Shown piece by piece: positions 8,868 through 17,742 of a stretch of DNA of 43,571 nucleotides. A program made the position numbers and the translations under genes. Source of the DNA: Deltaproteobacteria bacterium (GTDB lineage: Bacteria; Desulfobacterota; DSM-4660; Desulfatiglandales; HGW-15); assembly GCA_016930795.1 (NCBI GenBank), contig JAFGFY010000038.1, forward strand, positions 1-43,571. Direction: 5' to 3'. Each line of letters starts with the position of its first letter. Position 1 is the stretch's first letter. Under the pieces are notes generated by a model. That model did no database searches. It was not told the origin of the DNA and saw nothing but the letters and a program-made list of their open reading frames with translations.

Positions 8868-9770
8868 ATGAATACTCCTCCAATAACAGTTCTTGTTTGC
8901 ACCCGTAATCGAGCTGATTCCATCCTTAATACAGTTCGGACCATTCTGCTCAATGAATATCCTGATTTTAGACTGGCGATTGTAGATCAAAGTGAAAATG
9001 ATTTGACTGAAAGAGCCTTACAGTCTTTCATTCGAACTCCACATGTACATTACTTGAAAACTTCAACCAAGGGCCTCTCTGTGGCACGTAACCTTGTCAT
9101 TGAAAACTCACATAGCGAGTTCATAGCTACAACCGACGATGATTGTGAGACGCCAAGGAATTGGCTTGAAGAATTGGTGACTGCATTTTCTTTGAATAAC
9201 CGCGTTGGCATAGTATTTGGTAACACCTTGGCGGCGCCCCACAACCGTCAAGCGGGATTTATTCCTGCTTATAACATGAATCGACCGTTTCTGGCTCGCA
9301 GCATTCGCGATAAACATCGTGTAGAGGGGATTTCAGCCTGCATGGGATTAAGAAAGACTGTCTGGCAGCGATTAGGCGGTTTTGACGAGATGCTTGGGGC
9401 GGGGGCTCTTTTCAATGCGGCTGAAGAGCTTGACTTTACTATTCGTGCATTATGCGCAGGCTATTATGTATATGAAACTCCGAATGTGGCAGTTATCCAT
9501 CATGGATTTCGAACCTGGGATCAAGGAGAAGCTCTTATAAAGGGTTATCTTTACGGTATCGGAGCGATGTTTGCCAAGCATCTAAAGTGTGGATACTGGT
9601 CTGTCATTCATGTATTACTTCACCTGGCATGGCGTTGGGCTTTTGGACATCCTGCAGTTGATTTTGGACATCGACCTCCGAGAGGAATAAGGCTGAATGC
9701 ATTTGTCAAAGGCTTTCTAGAAGGCCTTCGTCATCCCGTAAATAAGACTTCAGGACACTACCTGGAATGA
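8868..9770 (+). CDS. GT2-family glycosyltransferase
   Basis: Second GT-A family glycosyltransferase of 300 aa. Features are ITVLVCTRNRADSILNTV at the N-terminus, the metal-site motif TTDDDCETP near residue 87 and, further on, EELDFTIRALCAGY, matching the ED-type catalytic base region. It starts 18 bp after the previous glycosyltransferase, so the three genes probably form one transcript. Likely a surface polysaccharide or glycolipid enzyme; the product is unknown. Confidence 0.87.
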   Translation: MNTPPITVLVCTRNRADSILNTVRTILLNEYPDFRLAIVDQSENDLTERALQSFIRTPHVHYLKTSTKGLSVARNLVIENSHSEFIATTDDDCETPRNWLEELVTAFSLNNRVGIVFGNTLAAPHNRQAGFIPAYNMNRPFLARSIRDKHRVEGISACMGLRKTVWQRLGGFDEMLGAGALFNAAEELDFTIRALCAGYYVYETPNVAVIHHGFRTWDQGEALIKGYLYGIGAMFAKHLKCGYWSVIHVLLHLAWRWAFGHPAVDFGHRPPRGIRLNAFVKGFLEGLRHPVNKTSGHYLE

Positions 9771-9956
9771 TAAATACGAAAGTGCCATGTTTTTCCATTC
9801 CCCAATTTTTTATTGATTTGCGGGGTCATATATCCTTAACACAAGTTATGTTACTAGAGGTATTTGCGGGTTCCCACCGTGCTTCTTGAAATCCAGTCAG
9901 GCTGGAGTTTCACACATTTCCAGAGTGACTATATTATCTCCAACAGAATGGTCCTA

Positions 9957-10850
9957 TTATGTTACCAAAACGGGGATAGGATGCTTTAAAAGGAAAGATT
10001 TAATGCCTTGGACGAAAAGGGGATCGGACAGGGCTGTCATATGATCCGCTTTCGGGATCACTGAGATCTCGAGGTTGGACATCAGGCCCTCCATCCCGTC
10101 CACATTCGTTTTCTGCGCATCCTTTTCACCGATCAATGCAAGCACTGGGACCTTGTTGGCCCGGAGATGGTCTTCCGTCACGAGCCTGCTGTGATCGGAT
10201 CCTCGTATCAGGGCCGCCAAGGCGAGCTGGTCATTATTGGGTAGAAACCAATTGTTTATCTCTTCCACCTCTTCGGGCGTGGGCGGTTCCGAGCCGACAG
10301 GCTTAAGGGCAGCCGCAAGGGGACCGATCCCATTGCCCTGCTCCAGCGATTTCACAAGGGCATCAAGCATCGCTGAGTCTCCGTCCGGCGGCGACCACCC
10401 GGCTCCGCCAAGAACGGCAGACTGTAAACGTTCCGAGTATTGCGCGACGATTCCCAGTGTAATGAATCCCCCCATCGAATATCCCACCACATGGGTTTTC
10501 TGAATCTTCAGTTCATCGAGAAGACGGATAGGGTCGTCGGTCAAATTGTTTCCATAGGCCTTAGGATCGCGCGGCTTATCGCTTTCTCCATGGCCGCGGG
10601 GATCCATGGTGATGACCATGAAAACATCAGACAGTTCCTTGATAATGCCCGAATCCTCCCACATCTTGATATTGCCGCCGAAGCCGGGGATAAGGACGAC
10701 AGGCTCCCCCCTGCCTTCGACGGTGTAATGGATCCTGACGCCGTCGGAGTCGAAGAAGAAATCTTCGGCATGTGAGAACGAAACGGACATAACGAAGAGG
10801 ACAGCGACAATGAGCAACTGTATCTTCAGAATGGATATGAAATGAATCAT
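9957..10850 (-). CDS. Exported alpha/beta-fold hydrolase
   Basis: Hydrolase of 297 aa with a Sec signal peptide (hydrophobic run after MIHFISILKI, likely cleavage after FSHA). The catalytic triad can be traced as Ser in VGYSMGGF, Asp in ALIGEKDAQ and His in KADHMTAL; the oxyanion loop is PGFGGN. An ATG 36 bases upstream would add a hydrophilic leader, but ATG 10850 has GGAGAAAG at proper spacing and puts the signal peptide at the N-terminus. The substrate is unknown; the closest families include non-haem peroxidases and lactonases. It is the last of four exported proteins encoded on this strand. Confidence 0.85.
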   Translation of the reverse strand: MIHFISILKIQLLIVAVLFVMSVSFSHAEDFFFDSDGVRIHYTVEGRGEPVVLIPGFGGNIKMWEDSGIIKELSDVFMVITMDPRGHGESDKPRDPKAYGNNLTDDPIRLLDELKIQKTHVVGYSMGGFITLGIVAQYSERLQSAVLGGAGWSPPDGDSAMLDALVKSLEQGNGIGPLAAALKPVGSEPPTPEEVEEINNWFLPNNDQLALAALIRGSDHSRLVTEDHLRANKVPVLALIGEKDAQKTNVDGMEGLMSNLEISVIPKADHMTALSDPLFVQGIKSFLLKHPIPVLVT

Positions 10851-11056
10851 GTTAGTGCTTTCTCCAAAATGGATATGTATCGGCATGCAGTCGTCTGCTG
10901 CCTAGTATGCTGGGTTAAGGCTTTATGAGTTTGATCCAGTAAAACTGAAAAACTCAAAAGTTTCACGCTTCATCAAAATATCAAGAAACGAAATTTTTTA
11001 AGGTCCCATTTTCCAAGCAGTTTGGACGTTTTCTCTGATTTTGACTCCTTTCCTTT

Positions 11057-11890
11057 CTAGGGTTTTTCCGCTAGCGCTTTGGCTTCCGCCAGGCAATCAC
11101 AAACCGGTTTAAGATTCTTGCCTCGAACAGTTTCTAGTTCAATCCTGGCGGCCTCTATATCGGCACGAAACGTGGGCTCGGCATGCAATCGGGCAACAAC
11201 GGCTGCGCCAACAAAACGACCTTCAGTCACATCACTCTGCCAATGAACATTGCATACTACTCGGCTTTGACCAAACGCCCTTCCACGGGCGAGGATCGCA
11301 TCGGTATACTCGGGTGATATTTCAGTTAAAACAAGAGCGCACGCCCAACCACAGGCCGTGTGCCCCGAAGGATATGAGCCATTTCCCCTCAACCATTCTT
11401 TAAACTCTGGGGTACATATCGGTTCATCGTTCACAATGAAGGGACGAGGACGATTGTATTTCTGTTTCGTTTGAGAAGTAGCGAAACCCGCGTCAATACA
11501 GACACGTTGCAGAAACATGTATAGCAGGGGTGTGTCTTTTTCAGTTATCGGCGTGTTTAACACACAGGAAAAGGCCTCAACCACTTGATTCGCGTCCTTG
11601 GCGGCCAGCTCCCAGCGAGAAGTTCCTTCTAAAGCAAGATTCTGTTTACTGACTTCTTTATCATAGGCAAACGCGGCTGAACCAACTTCAGGTGGAGGAG
11701 ATATGAGTTCATGAATGTTTGGTATTGAATCAAGAGACAGATAGCCTCTCATCGTTGGTCCCCCGTGTTCCGGCACATGAGGGGATTCTTCAGCGGCATT
11801 TACAATTTCACAATTCATGCCGATTAAAATACACATCAAGACCAGAATTACCCTCATGAATACAGCAGCATTACGCATATGATTTATCAT
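11057..11890 (-). CDS. Secreted PAP2-family class A acid phosphatase
   Basis: Periplasmic non-specific phosphatase of 277 aa with an N-terminal signal peptide ending near NAAEE. The three-part vanadate-phosphatase signature is complete: KYNRPRPF, then GSYPSGHTACGWA, then SRVVCNVHWQSD. It removes phosphate from organic phosphoesters outside the cytoplasm. ATG 11890 with GGAGA seven bases upstream is chosen; a longer reading frame to 11971 would run into a repeat element. About 120 bp separate it from the upstream Tat cupin gene, and that gap holds the REP-like repeat. Confidence 0.9.
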   Translation of the reverse strand: MINHMRNAAVFMRVILVLMCILIGMNCEIVNAAEESPHVPEHGGPTMRGYLSLDSIPNIHELISPPPEVGSAAFAYDKEVSKQNLALEGTSRWELAAKDANQVVEAFSCVLNTPITEKDTPLLYMFLQRVCIDAGFATSQTKQKYNRPRPFIVNDEPICTPEFKEWLRGNGSYPSGHTACGWACALVLTEISPEYTDAILARGRAFGQSRVVCNVHWQSDVTEGRFVGAAVVARLHAEPTFRADIEAARIELETVRGKNLKPVCDCLAEAKALAEKP

Positions 11891-11909
11891 CTGAAATTCT
11901 CCATTGATT

Positions 11910-12004
11910 GAAAATACAGAGCGAGCGCATTCCCCGAAGGCTTGTTGGAGCGAAGCGGAAATCCCGCTCACCGGGGCTGCGGGGTTAGCGAGCGAATTAC
12001 AATA
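11910..12004 (+). repeat. REP-like palindromic repeat, copy 1 (expanded)
   Basis: The block begins with GAAAATACAGAGCGAGCGCA and ends with GGGGTTAGCGAGCGAATTAC plus AATA. Both ends recur in opposite orientation at 29226-29287. Inside, CCCCG and CGGGG arms form a stem; this copy carries about 33 extra bases with a nested GAGCG/CGCTC hairpin. It lies in the leader between the cupin and phosphatase genes. A REP/MITE-type mobile repeat is the likely class. Confidence 0.7.
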
Positions 12005-12010
12005 AATATT

Positions 12011-12709
12011 TTATTTTGACCTAAGGTCCCGTGGTGCCTGAAGCGATTTTTTTTCTGAGGATCCGTCGGCATCTATAAAGATGTATTTGGTCCGCATGTC
12101 CTCAGGTACAAGGTCTCTCCTGGCGACCTCGGCAAGCTTGGGGCCGTAGTGCGCCTGTATAAACAGGAAGGGCCGGGTCACCTCATTAATGATAAAAGGG
12201 CAGTGCACGGTGTTTTCCGGGATGTAGATCAGCGTCGACTTGGTGATGATGTGCTTCTCCATTTCCTCTCCCATGAAAAGCTCAAATTCCGCTCCAAGGT
12301 CCTCTGGATGTTCCGGATCAGAACCGAGTGCCACCAGCACTTCAGGAACCGGGTGGGTGTGAGGCCCGTGACCCAGTATTTTGGTGGAGCTTTTCCCCAT
12401 CCACATGGCCGAAAAGTAGTCGCATCCGTCAATGATGTCGCTGTCGGCGAATGTCACGAACATCTTGCTGGCGCCGAAGCCGATTTCCCTTTCTTCGCGA
12501 GTCAGTTCGTCGAGAAAACATTTGCGGTATTTCGATCCCTCGGGCGCCGTTGGATCAACTGGATTCGAAGTCGCGGCCAGGCTCTCCTTCGACGGCATGA
12601 AAGCCGAAGCAAACAGGCTCGCCAGGGCAATTCCCGCGGCTCCCGCGGTGATTTCCTTCACAAATCCCCTCCGTGTTGTACCTTTTTCCGTGTTTTGGTC
12701 AGTGCTCAT
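12011..12709 (-). CDS. Tat-exported cupin-fold protein
   Basis: Protein of 232 aa with a twin-arginine signal (TTRRGFVKEI, Arg 13-14, followed by an alanine-rich hydrophobic stretch). The mature part has both cupin motifs: GHGPHTHPVPEVLVALG, with two His and a Glu for metal, and IPENTVHCPFIIN with the later His. Tat export suggests that a folded, metal-loaded protein reaches the periplasm. The reaction is unknown. AAGGAG lies eight bases before the ATG. It starts 43 bp after the stop of the Tat isomerase-like gene, so the two are probably co-transcribed and may act on the same substrate. Confidence 0.85.
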   Translation of the reverse strand: MSTDQNTEKGTTRRGFVKEITAGAAGIALASLFASAFMPSKESLAATSNPVDPTAPEGSKYRKCFLDELTREEREIGFGASKMFVTFADSDIIDGCDYFSAMWMGKSSTKILGHGPHTHPVPEVLVALGSDPEHPEDLGAEFELFMGEEMEKHIITKSTLIYIPENTVHCPFIINEVTRPFLFIQAHYGPKLAEVARRDLVPEDMRTKYIFIDADGSSEKKSLQAPRDLRSK

Positions 12710-12752
12710 GGCTATATCTCCTTTTAATGAGTGAAAGTAGTTTTAAAACCTC

Positions 12753-14261
12753 TTATGCCGGAAGCGGCGTAAAATTCGTCGGTCCGACAAGTGTCACATT
12801 CATTCCGAGGAGAGCGTCCTCGATGGCCCGGGTGTAATTATCGAGCACCAAAATCTGGTGAAGTCCCGGGACGTTTTGAAGGAACCGGTCGGCATCCCTG
12901 ATTTTCACGTCCATGGTATTCGCGCAGACGTTACTCATCGGCCCCCTTCGGGACCGGGCCAGATCGGTGTCCATGACCTGGTTTTCTATTCGTCCCGGCC
13001 ACAATGAGAAGCTTTTCAGGTCCTTGCTGAATCCGCCGGTAATGACTTGCCCGCGCTGCGGAAACTCGACTTCCGGCACAGCCCCTCTCCCGGAACCGTG
13101 GTAGTCGTGAAGCCTGTACCTCATCTGTGCGGTGTCCAGACCGTTCAGCTTCAGCGGGGCGACGCAGTGACTCACGGTAATTTTCGAAACCAGAGGGTCC
13201 AGTGACATCAGGTTGCACATAAAGGAGGGCTTGCGGCTGATTTCCTCCAGGAGCATCGATGACAGCATGCCGCACACGTCCGCTTCACAGGCGGCTGTGA
13301 TGCCCTCGTCCCGCAATCTCGCGAATGCCAGGCAGGGATAGGGCAGTATCGGGTTCGGGCTGAGTGTGAAGCCCAGGCAATCGATCGAAACGGCGCTTAA
13401 TTCCTCTTTCTCAACAATGGAACGAAGCAGGATATAAAGTCTACAGGCATTGACAATCGTTTCATCCGAAACCCCGATGACCTTCACTGCCTCCCTCTTC
13501 CACCGCTCCATTTCCCTTACGGCGTCTTTGGCATCCACTTCCTTATAAAGCGCCGCCAGTTCCTCAATCGGCCGGAACTGGATTTTCACGCCGGTGCGCT
13601 GGTAAACCAGGTCTTCGTTGAGGTTGCGAGCCGGTACGGTGGTGGAGTCAAACGGCCTTCCATAAAGGACGGCCCGACGGCCTTGGAGGATCCCTGGAGA
13701 TGCCAAGATTCTGATCCTCTCAAGGGCCTGGTCTTGTGATAAGGCGAATGTGACATTGGCGCCGTTTCCACGCAGAGATGCCGCGAGATTCGCGTCGATG
13801 GGGATCAGTTCGGGATTCATGGTAAGGACGATTATGGGAATGTCCAGGTCTCCCATGGCGTCGTATAAGCTTCCGAAGTTGAAGGTCATGAGAGGCAGAA
13901 TGAGGAGGAGAATGTCCATGTCCCGCTCGTGAACGATTCGGGCGATTTCCTCCGGACTTCGATAATTGCCCTTTATGGAAGATACCTGGAGGTCGGTCCC
14001 CGGAATCGACTGGATCGACTCGATGAATTTCTCATGTGCCGGCGGATTGTCACTCAGACAGAGAAGGGCTTTTTTGCCTTCGGCGGGCCGCCGCCGAGAT
14101 GCTTCGGTGGGCTGTGCCCGGTTTGCTCCCGCGGGATTCTGGTCCGCGAGGGCCGCTCTAGGCGGAGTTGTCGGCAGGGTTGCCGCCATGCCTGCCAGTG
14201 TCATCGTTTTTAAAAAATCTCGTCTTCCTACTTGGATTCCCTTTTGATCCGCGCCGGACAC
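12753..14261 (-). CDS. Tat-exported L-fucose/L-arabinose isomerase-like protein
   Basis: Protein of 502 aa with a twin-arginine signal (GRRDFLKTM at residues 12-20, hydrophobic stretch to about 40). The rest resembles the L-fucose/L-arabinose isomerase fold: a nucleotide-like N-terminal domain, the mid-protein acidic/cysteine motif CEADVCGMLSSMLLEE and a C-terminal segment with RLHDYHGSGRGAVPEVEF. A GTG at 14261 preceded by AAGGAGG is preferred to the upstream ATG at 14300, which lacks a ribosome site. Known family members are cytoplasmic, so export is odd. It could be an isomerase, an epimerase or a non-catalytic sugar binder. Motif-level similarity only. Confidence 0.72.
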   Translation of the reverse strand: MSGADQKGIQVGRRDFLKTMTLAGMAATLPTTPPRAALADQNPAGANRAQPTEASRRRPAEGKKALLCLSDNPPAHEKFIESIQSIPGTDLQVSSIKGNYRSPEEIARIVHERDMDILLLILPLMTFNFGSLYDAMGDLDIPIIVLTMNPELIPIDANLAASLRGNGANVTFALSQDQALERIRILASPGILQGRRAVLYGRPFDSTTVPARNLNEDLVYQRTGVKIQFRPIEELAALYKEVDAKDAVREMERWKREAVKVIGVSDETIVNACRLYILLRSIVEKEELSAVSIDCLGFTLSPNPILPYPCLAFARLRDEGITAACEADVCGMLSSMLLEEISRKPSFMCNLMSLDPLVSKITVSHCVAPLKLNGLDTAQMRYRLHDYHGSGRGAVPEVEFPQRGQVITGGFSKDLKSFSLWPGRIENQVMDTDLARSRRGPMSNVCANTMDVKIRDADRFLQNVPGLHQILVLDNYTRAIEDALLGMNVTLVGPTNFTPLPA

Positions 14262-14699
14262 CTGGACCTCCTTCCTGTTTATCTTCTTGTCGATACACAT
14301 ATGTCATTTATACGATAATGGGTGATCATGTCAATAGCGGAGGGGTCAGGTATTCGTTGACTTTCATGAATCTGAATATTCCAACTATCATGGTATGGGG
14401 CTTTTTTGGGGGACTTTCTATCTGATTTGTTGTCTAAAGACTTAAAGGTGAAGAGGATTTTAAACCAAAATAATGAAAAAGAGGGGTTCTGGATCATGTC
14501 AAAAAGATCCAAGGAAAAGGAGCAGCCCTTGAACCGGGGCAGAATGGTCCCAGTTCAAGGGTGACGCCGATGCATTCACTTGAGTGGTAACTCATAATTC
14601 CCTGGCTCCGGGTGTGCTCATTCAGGTGTGCTCGGGTTTTGGCAACAGACAAGGAAAATTACGGGGGAGCCATTCTTCATGAACGTCCCCCGTCTTGTT
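14262..14699. other. Intergenic region with one terminator-like hairpin
   Basis: Leader of the isomerase-like gene on the minus strand and the space before the small secreted-protein gene. Apart from the hairpin at 14661-14693, no gene or repeat is recognised in it. Confidence 0.5.
14661..14693 (-). terminator. Rho-independent terminator of the small secreted-protein gene
   Basis: Perfect 8-bp stem ACGGGGGA/TCCCCCGT with a 17-base loop. On the minus strand it follows the stop at 14700 by a few bases and is trailed by AATTTTCC. On the plus strand it is trailed by CTTGTTTT, so it could act in both directions. Confidence 0.65.
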
Positions 14700-15194
14700 T
14701 TATTGCCGAATCCAGGAGCCTATGATTGTCGTTCCCACCATGTTGGGAGCGTACGTAGGTCCGACATGCATCAGGCGCACCTGTTTGCCATTATCGCACA
14801 ATACCCCGAACATCTGCAGATAGATTTCACCCATACCCTCCAATTCGGCATACACATCGAGCAAGAATGTGCCGTCCGGATTCATGTCGTAGGCGCCCTC
14901 CCAGGAATAATTCACGAGCATTCCGTTATAGTTATCGTATACGGTCCCCCAGGCGTTCCCCTTGCCATCCGCGGTGACCCGGCCTGTAAGGGCAAAGGGA
15001 CCGTTAAATGGCGAAAGTGGATGCCCTTCAGGACAGTTGATTGTTCCAGTCAGTTGAGAAGCATAGCTGCCCCATAGGTAGTGATTGTTGAACTTACTAT
15101 GCTGCGCGTCTGCCGGAGTCATACCGATAATGAAAAGCACAATACACCCAAACGCAATTGCACCAAAACTCACTCTCATAACTTTGCGACTCAT
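14700..15194 (-). CDS. Small secreted protein of unknown function
   Basis: Protein of 164 aa with a clear Sec signal peptide (hydrophobic segment at about residues 9-26, likely cleavage after ADA). The mature part is rich in Gly, Tyr, Asn and aromatic residues, with alternating hydrophobic pattern suggesting a beta-rich fold. It has two cysteines, in INCPEGH and VLCDNGK, that could form a disulfide. I do not recognise the family. AGGAGGGGA precedes the ATG. It is transcribed away from the regulator at 15336 and in the same direction as the exported enzymes downstream. Confidence 0.75.
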   Translation of the reverse strand: MSRKVMRVSFGAIAFGCIVLFIIGMTPADAQHSKFNNHYLWGSYASQLTGTINCPEGHPLSPFNGPFALTGRVTADGKGNAWGTVYDNYNGMLVNYSWEGAYDMNPDGTFLLDVYAELEGMGEIYLQMFGVLCDNGKQVRLMHVGPTYAPNMVGTTIIGSWIRQ

Positions 15195-15217
15195 AATATC
15201 CCCTCCTTTTTATGCCT

Positions 15218-15240
15218 CCTGACCTTGTTCCAGGGTCAGG
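15218..15240. promoter_or_regulatory. Inverted repeat in divergent promoter region
   Basis: CCTGACC (15218-15224) and GGTCAGG (15234-15240) form a 7-bp inverted repeat between the secreted-protein gene and the divergent winged-helix regulator. It may be an operator; no binding evidence is available. Confidence 0.3.
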
Positions 15241-15335
15241 GTCGGTTTATTGATGTTGAAGGATTTACCAGATTGTGATAGGGTTTTCATGATAATATCC
15301 TGTAAAATTCCTGTAATTATCTTGAAGGTGCAGCG

Positions 15336-17084
15336 ATGACATCAGGGTCACGGACTTTTCGGTTTGATGATTTTTCGCTTGAGTCGGGAGAACGCCAATT
15401 GTTGAGAGACGGAGTTGAAGTCGTTATCCGTCCCAAGGCTTTCGAGACCCTACTGTGTCTTCTAGAGCGACATAGTCACCTGATCACAAGGAGTGAATTG
15501 ATGGATAGAGTATGGCCCGACACCTTTGTGAGCGAGTCGGTGCTTGATCACTGTATTTCAGAAATACGAAAAGCACTGGGAGATGATCCTCGCAATCCGC
15601 GTTATCTTAAAACCATTCCTCGGGTAGGATACAAATTCATGAATGCAGTGGAAGAGGTGATTCCAACAGGACCGGAGACCAGGTCTGCAGCAAAAGTCCC
15701 GCCCGCTTGGTCCATCGCTGTTCTGCCGTTCGCCAACATCAGCACTGAACCAAATAACGAGTTCTTCTGCGACGGACTTTCAGAGGAACTGATCAATGGG
15801 TTCACGAAGGTGTCTGCCATGCGGGTCGTGGCACATAGTTCCTCTTTTGCTTTTAAAGGCCGAAATCTCGATGTACGGGAAATCGGGCGTCAGCTGAACG
15901 TCGCTGCCATTCTGGAAGGAAGTGTGCGCAGGGCCGGAAACCGATTACGAATTTCGGCTCAACTTATTGACACAGCTGAAGGTTTTCACCTGTGGTCTGA
16001 CCAATATGACAGACCGTTGGAAGATGTATTTGCCATCCAGGATGAGATATCCGCTGTAATTCTGGATACGTTGAAAGTTGAATGGCTTAGCCAAAAAGGG
16101 AAAGACTCAGCAAGGCGGCCAACGGGTAATATGGAAGCCTACGAATTGTATCTTAGGGGGCGTTCGTTCTGGCATCGTCGTTATCAGGGCTTTATGCAGA
16201 AGGCAATGGAATGCTTTGAACAAGCCATTCGGAAAGACTCACATTTTGCCCTGGCATTCACCGGTTTGGCTGATACTTACAGTTTGCTGGGAGTTTGGGG
16301 TTGGTCGCCCCCTAAGGAAGTCTTCCCCAAAGCAGCGTCATTGGTCCAAGGTGCCTTGGATATCGATGATAAGCTCGCGGAAGCGCATGCGTCCCAAGGT
16401 TTCATCCACACATTCTATGATTGGAACTGGGAGTTGGCGGACAAGGAGTTACAGCGGGCCATAGATCTCAACCCGGGATGTGCACTGAATCACCTTTGGA
16501 ACGCGCACTATCTCAGTATAATCGGGCGCATGGACGAAGCCATAGCCGAGGTAAGAAAAGCCCATAGCCTCGATCCGATGTCGCCGGTTGTGGCAGCCAA
16601 CGTGGGATGGACCCTATTTCTAGCGTCCGAAAATGATCGCGCTGTTGGAGAATTGCAGAAGGCACTGGAACTCGATCCCCACAATGCCATGGCCCATTTT
16701 TATCTCGGGTATCCCTTTGCCGATTCGGGGAAATTTGGAGAGGCGATCGAGATGTTTCAGGAGGCGATGCGGCTGACCGGAGGAATGCCCTGGAGTGCGG
16801 AGTCCCTTGGATGGGTTTATGGGTTGGCCGGGAAACGGGCCAAGGCCAAGGTTATTCTTAGTGAGGCACAATTGAGAGTCGAACGGAAACAGTATGTCCC
16901 TTCATCCGCGTTTGCCCTGATTCACCTGGGGTTGGGCAACACTGATGAATTCTTCAGATGTTTAGCGCGAGCTTTTGATGAAAGGGATGCTTTTTTGGTA
17001 TGGCTCAAGTCTTCTCCGACTTTCAAACCGCTGCACTCCGATCCTCGTTTCTCAAATCTTATGCTCAATCTCGGGCTGAAATAA
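15336..17084 (+). CDS. Winged-helix (CadC-type) regulator with TolB-like and TPR domains
   Basis: Protein of 582 aa. Residues 1-105 form an OmpR/PhoB-type winged-helix DNA-binding domain (RPKAFETLLCLLERH, SELMDRVWPDTFVSESVLDH, ending IPRVGYKF). Residues about 127-245 match the TolB-like/FlgO-type domain seen in adenylate-cyclase-linked proteins (SIAVLPFANIS, FFCDGLSEELI, GSVRRAGNRLRISAQLID). The remainder holds at least five TPR repeats. No transmembrane helix separates the domains, unlike CadC itself. It is probably a transcription factor that senses through the TolB/TPR part. Divergent orientation to the secreted-protein cluster suggests, but does not show, that it regulates that cluster. 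Confidence 0.88.
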   Translation: MTSGSRTFRFDDFSLESGERQLLRDGVEVVIRPKAFETLLCLLERHSHLITRSELMDRVWPDTFVSESVLDHCISEIRKALGDDPRNPRYLKTIPRVGYKFMNAVEEVIPTGPETRSAAKVPPAWSIAVLPFANISTEPNNEFFCDGLSEELINGFTKVSAMRVVAHSSSFAFKGRNLDVREIGRQLNVAAILEGSVRRAGNRLRISAQLIDTAEGFHLWSDQYDRPLEDVFAIQDEISAVILDTLKVEWLSQKGKDSARRPTGNMEAYELYLRGRSFWHRRYQGFMQKAMECFEQAIRKDSHFALAFTGLADTYSLLGVWGWSPPKEVFPKAASLVQGALDIDDKLAEAHASQGFIHTFYDWNWELADKELQRAIDLNPGCALNHLWNAHYLSIIGRMDEAIAEVRKAHSLDPMSPVVAANVGWTLFLASENDRAVGELQKALELDPHNAMAHFYLGYPFADSGKFGEAIEMFQEAMRLTGGMPWSAESLGWVYGLAGKRAKAKVILSEAQLRVERKQYVPSSAFALIHLGLGNTDEFFRCLARAFDERDAFLVWLKSSPTFKPLHSDPRFSNLMLNLGLK

Positions 17085-17230
17085 TCTTTGAGCCTTAGTG
17101 GGAAGGGCAGGGAGGCAGTAAGGTTTTTCTTCACATCCCGATGTGTTATACGGTATAAATATTCATTCGTCTTTTCAAAACACAAAGCTGTTACCATAAC
17201 ATGAACTCTCAAAGAGTAACGGGGGTAATT

Positions 17231-17698
17231 ATGGATACGACAGAAATTGAGGAAATCCTTGAGAATTGTGAATTCTTCAAAGGCCTCGGAAGAGATGAGA
17301 TTAAAAAGATGGCCGGCCATTGCAAATTGGAGACCTACATGGCAGGGGACTCTATATTCCGCCAGGGTGATTTTGGGGAGAACCTATATGTGATTGCCAA
17401 AGGACACGTGTTTTTGGAGAGATCGGTGGATTTGGAGGCGAAAAAGGGGAGCGTGATAACGGCCATTCTGGGCAATGGGCGAGTTCTGGGTTGCTGGTCC
17501 ACCCTCTTAGGTGAACCCCACAATCTTATGTCTTCCGCGACTTGCCAAAAACCCGCGACACTCGTGTCCATGAAAGGGATTGAGTTGAGAGACTTGATGT
17601 TAGAGAATAAAGAACTGGGCTTTAACGTCCTTGAAAGGCTTTGTTTCTTGCTGAGAGATAGAATGCAGGGCGCGTACGGGGCTCTTGAAAGAATTTAG
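17231..17698 (+). CDS. Cyclic-nucleotide-binding domain protein without DNA-binding domain
   Basis: Protein of 155 aa that is essentially one CNB domain: ILENCEFFKGLGRDEIKKMA, the barrel GDSIFRQGDFGENLYVIAKGHVFLE and the phosphate-loop region at ILGNGRVLGCWSTLLGEPHNL. The canonical Arg-Ala of the phosphate-binding cassette is not obvious, so ligand type is uncertain. There is no helix-turn-helix C-terminus as in Crp. The ATG at 17231 after GGGGG is preferred to the one at 17201. It ends 44 bp before the NuoE-like gene, so it may be a sensory subunit or regulator of that oxidoreductase. Confidence 0.8.
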   Translation: MDTTEIEEILENCEFFKGLGRDEIKKMAGHCKLETYMAGDSIFRQGDFGENLYVIAKGHVFLERSVDLEAKKGSVITAILGNGRVLGCWSTLLGEPHNLMSSATCQKPATLVSMKGIELRDLMLENKELGFNVLERLCFLLRDRMQGAYGALERI

Positions 17699-17742
17699 GG
17701 GAAATAAGGTTAATCCCAATTTGGAAGAGCAAGAGGGATAAC

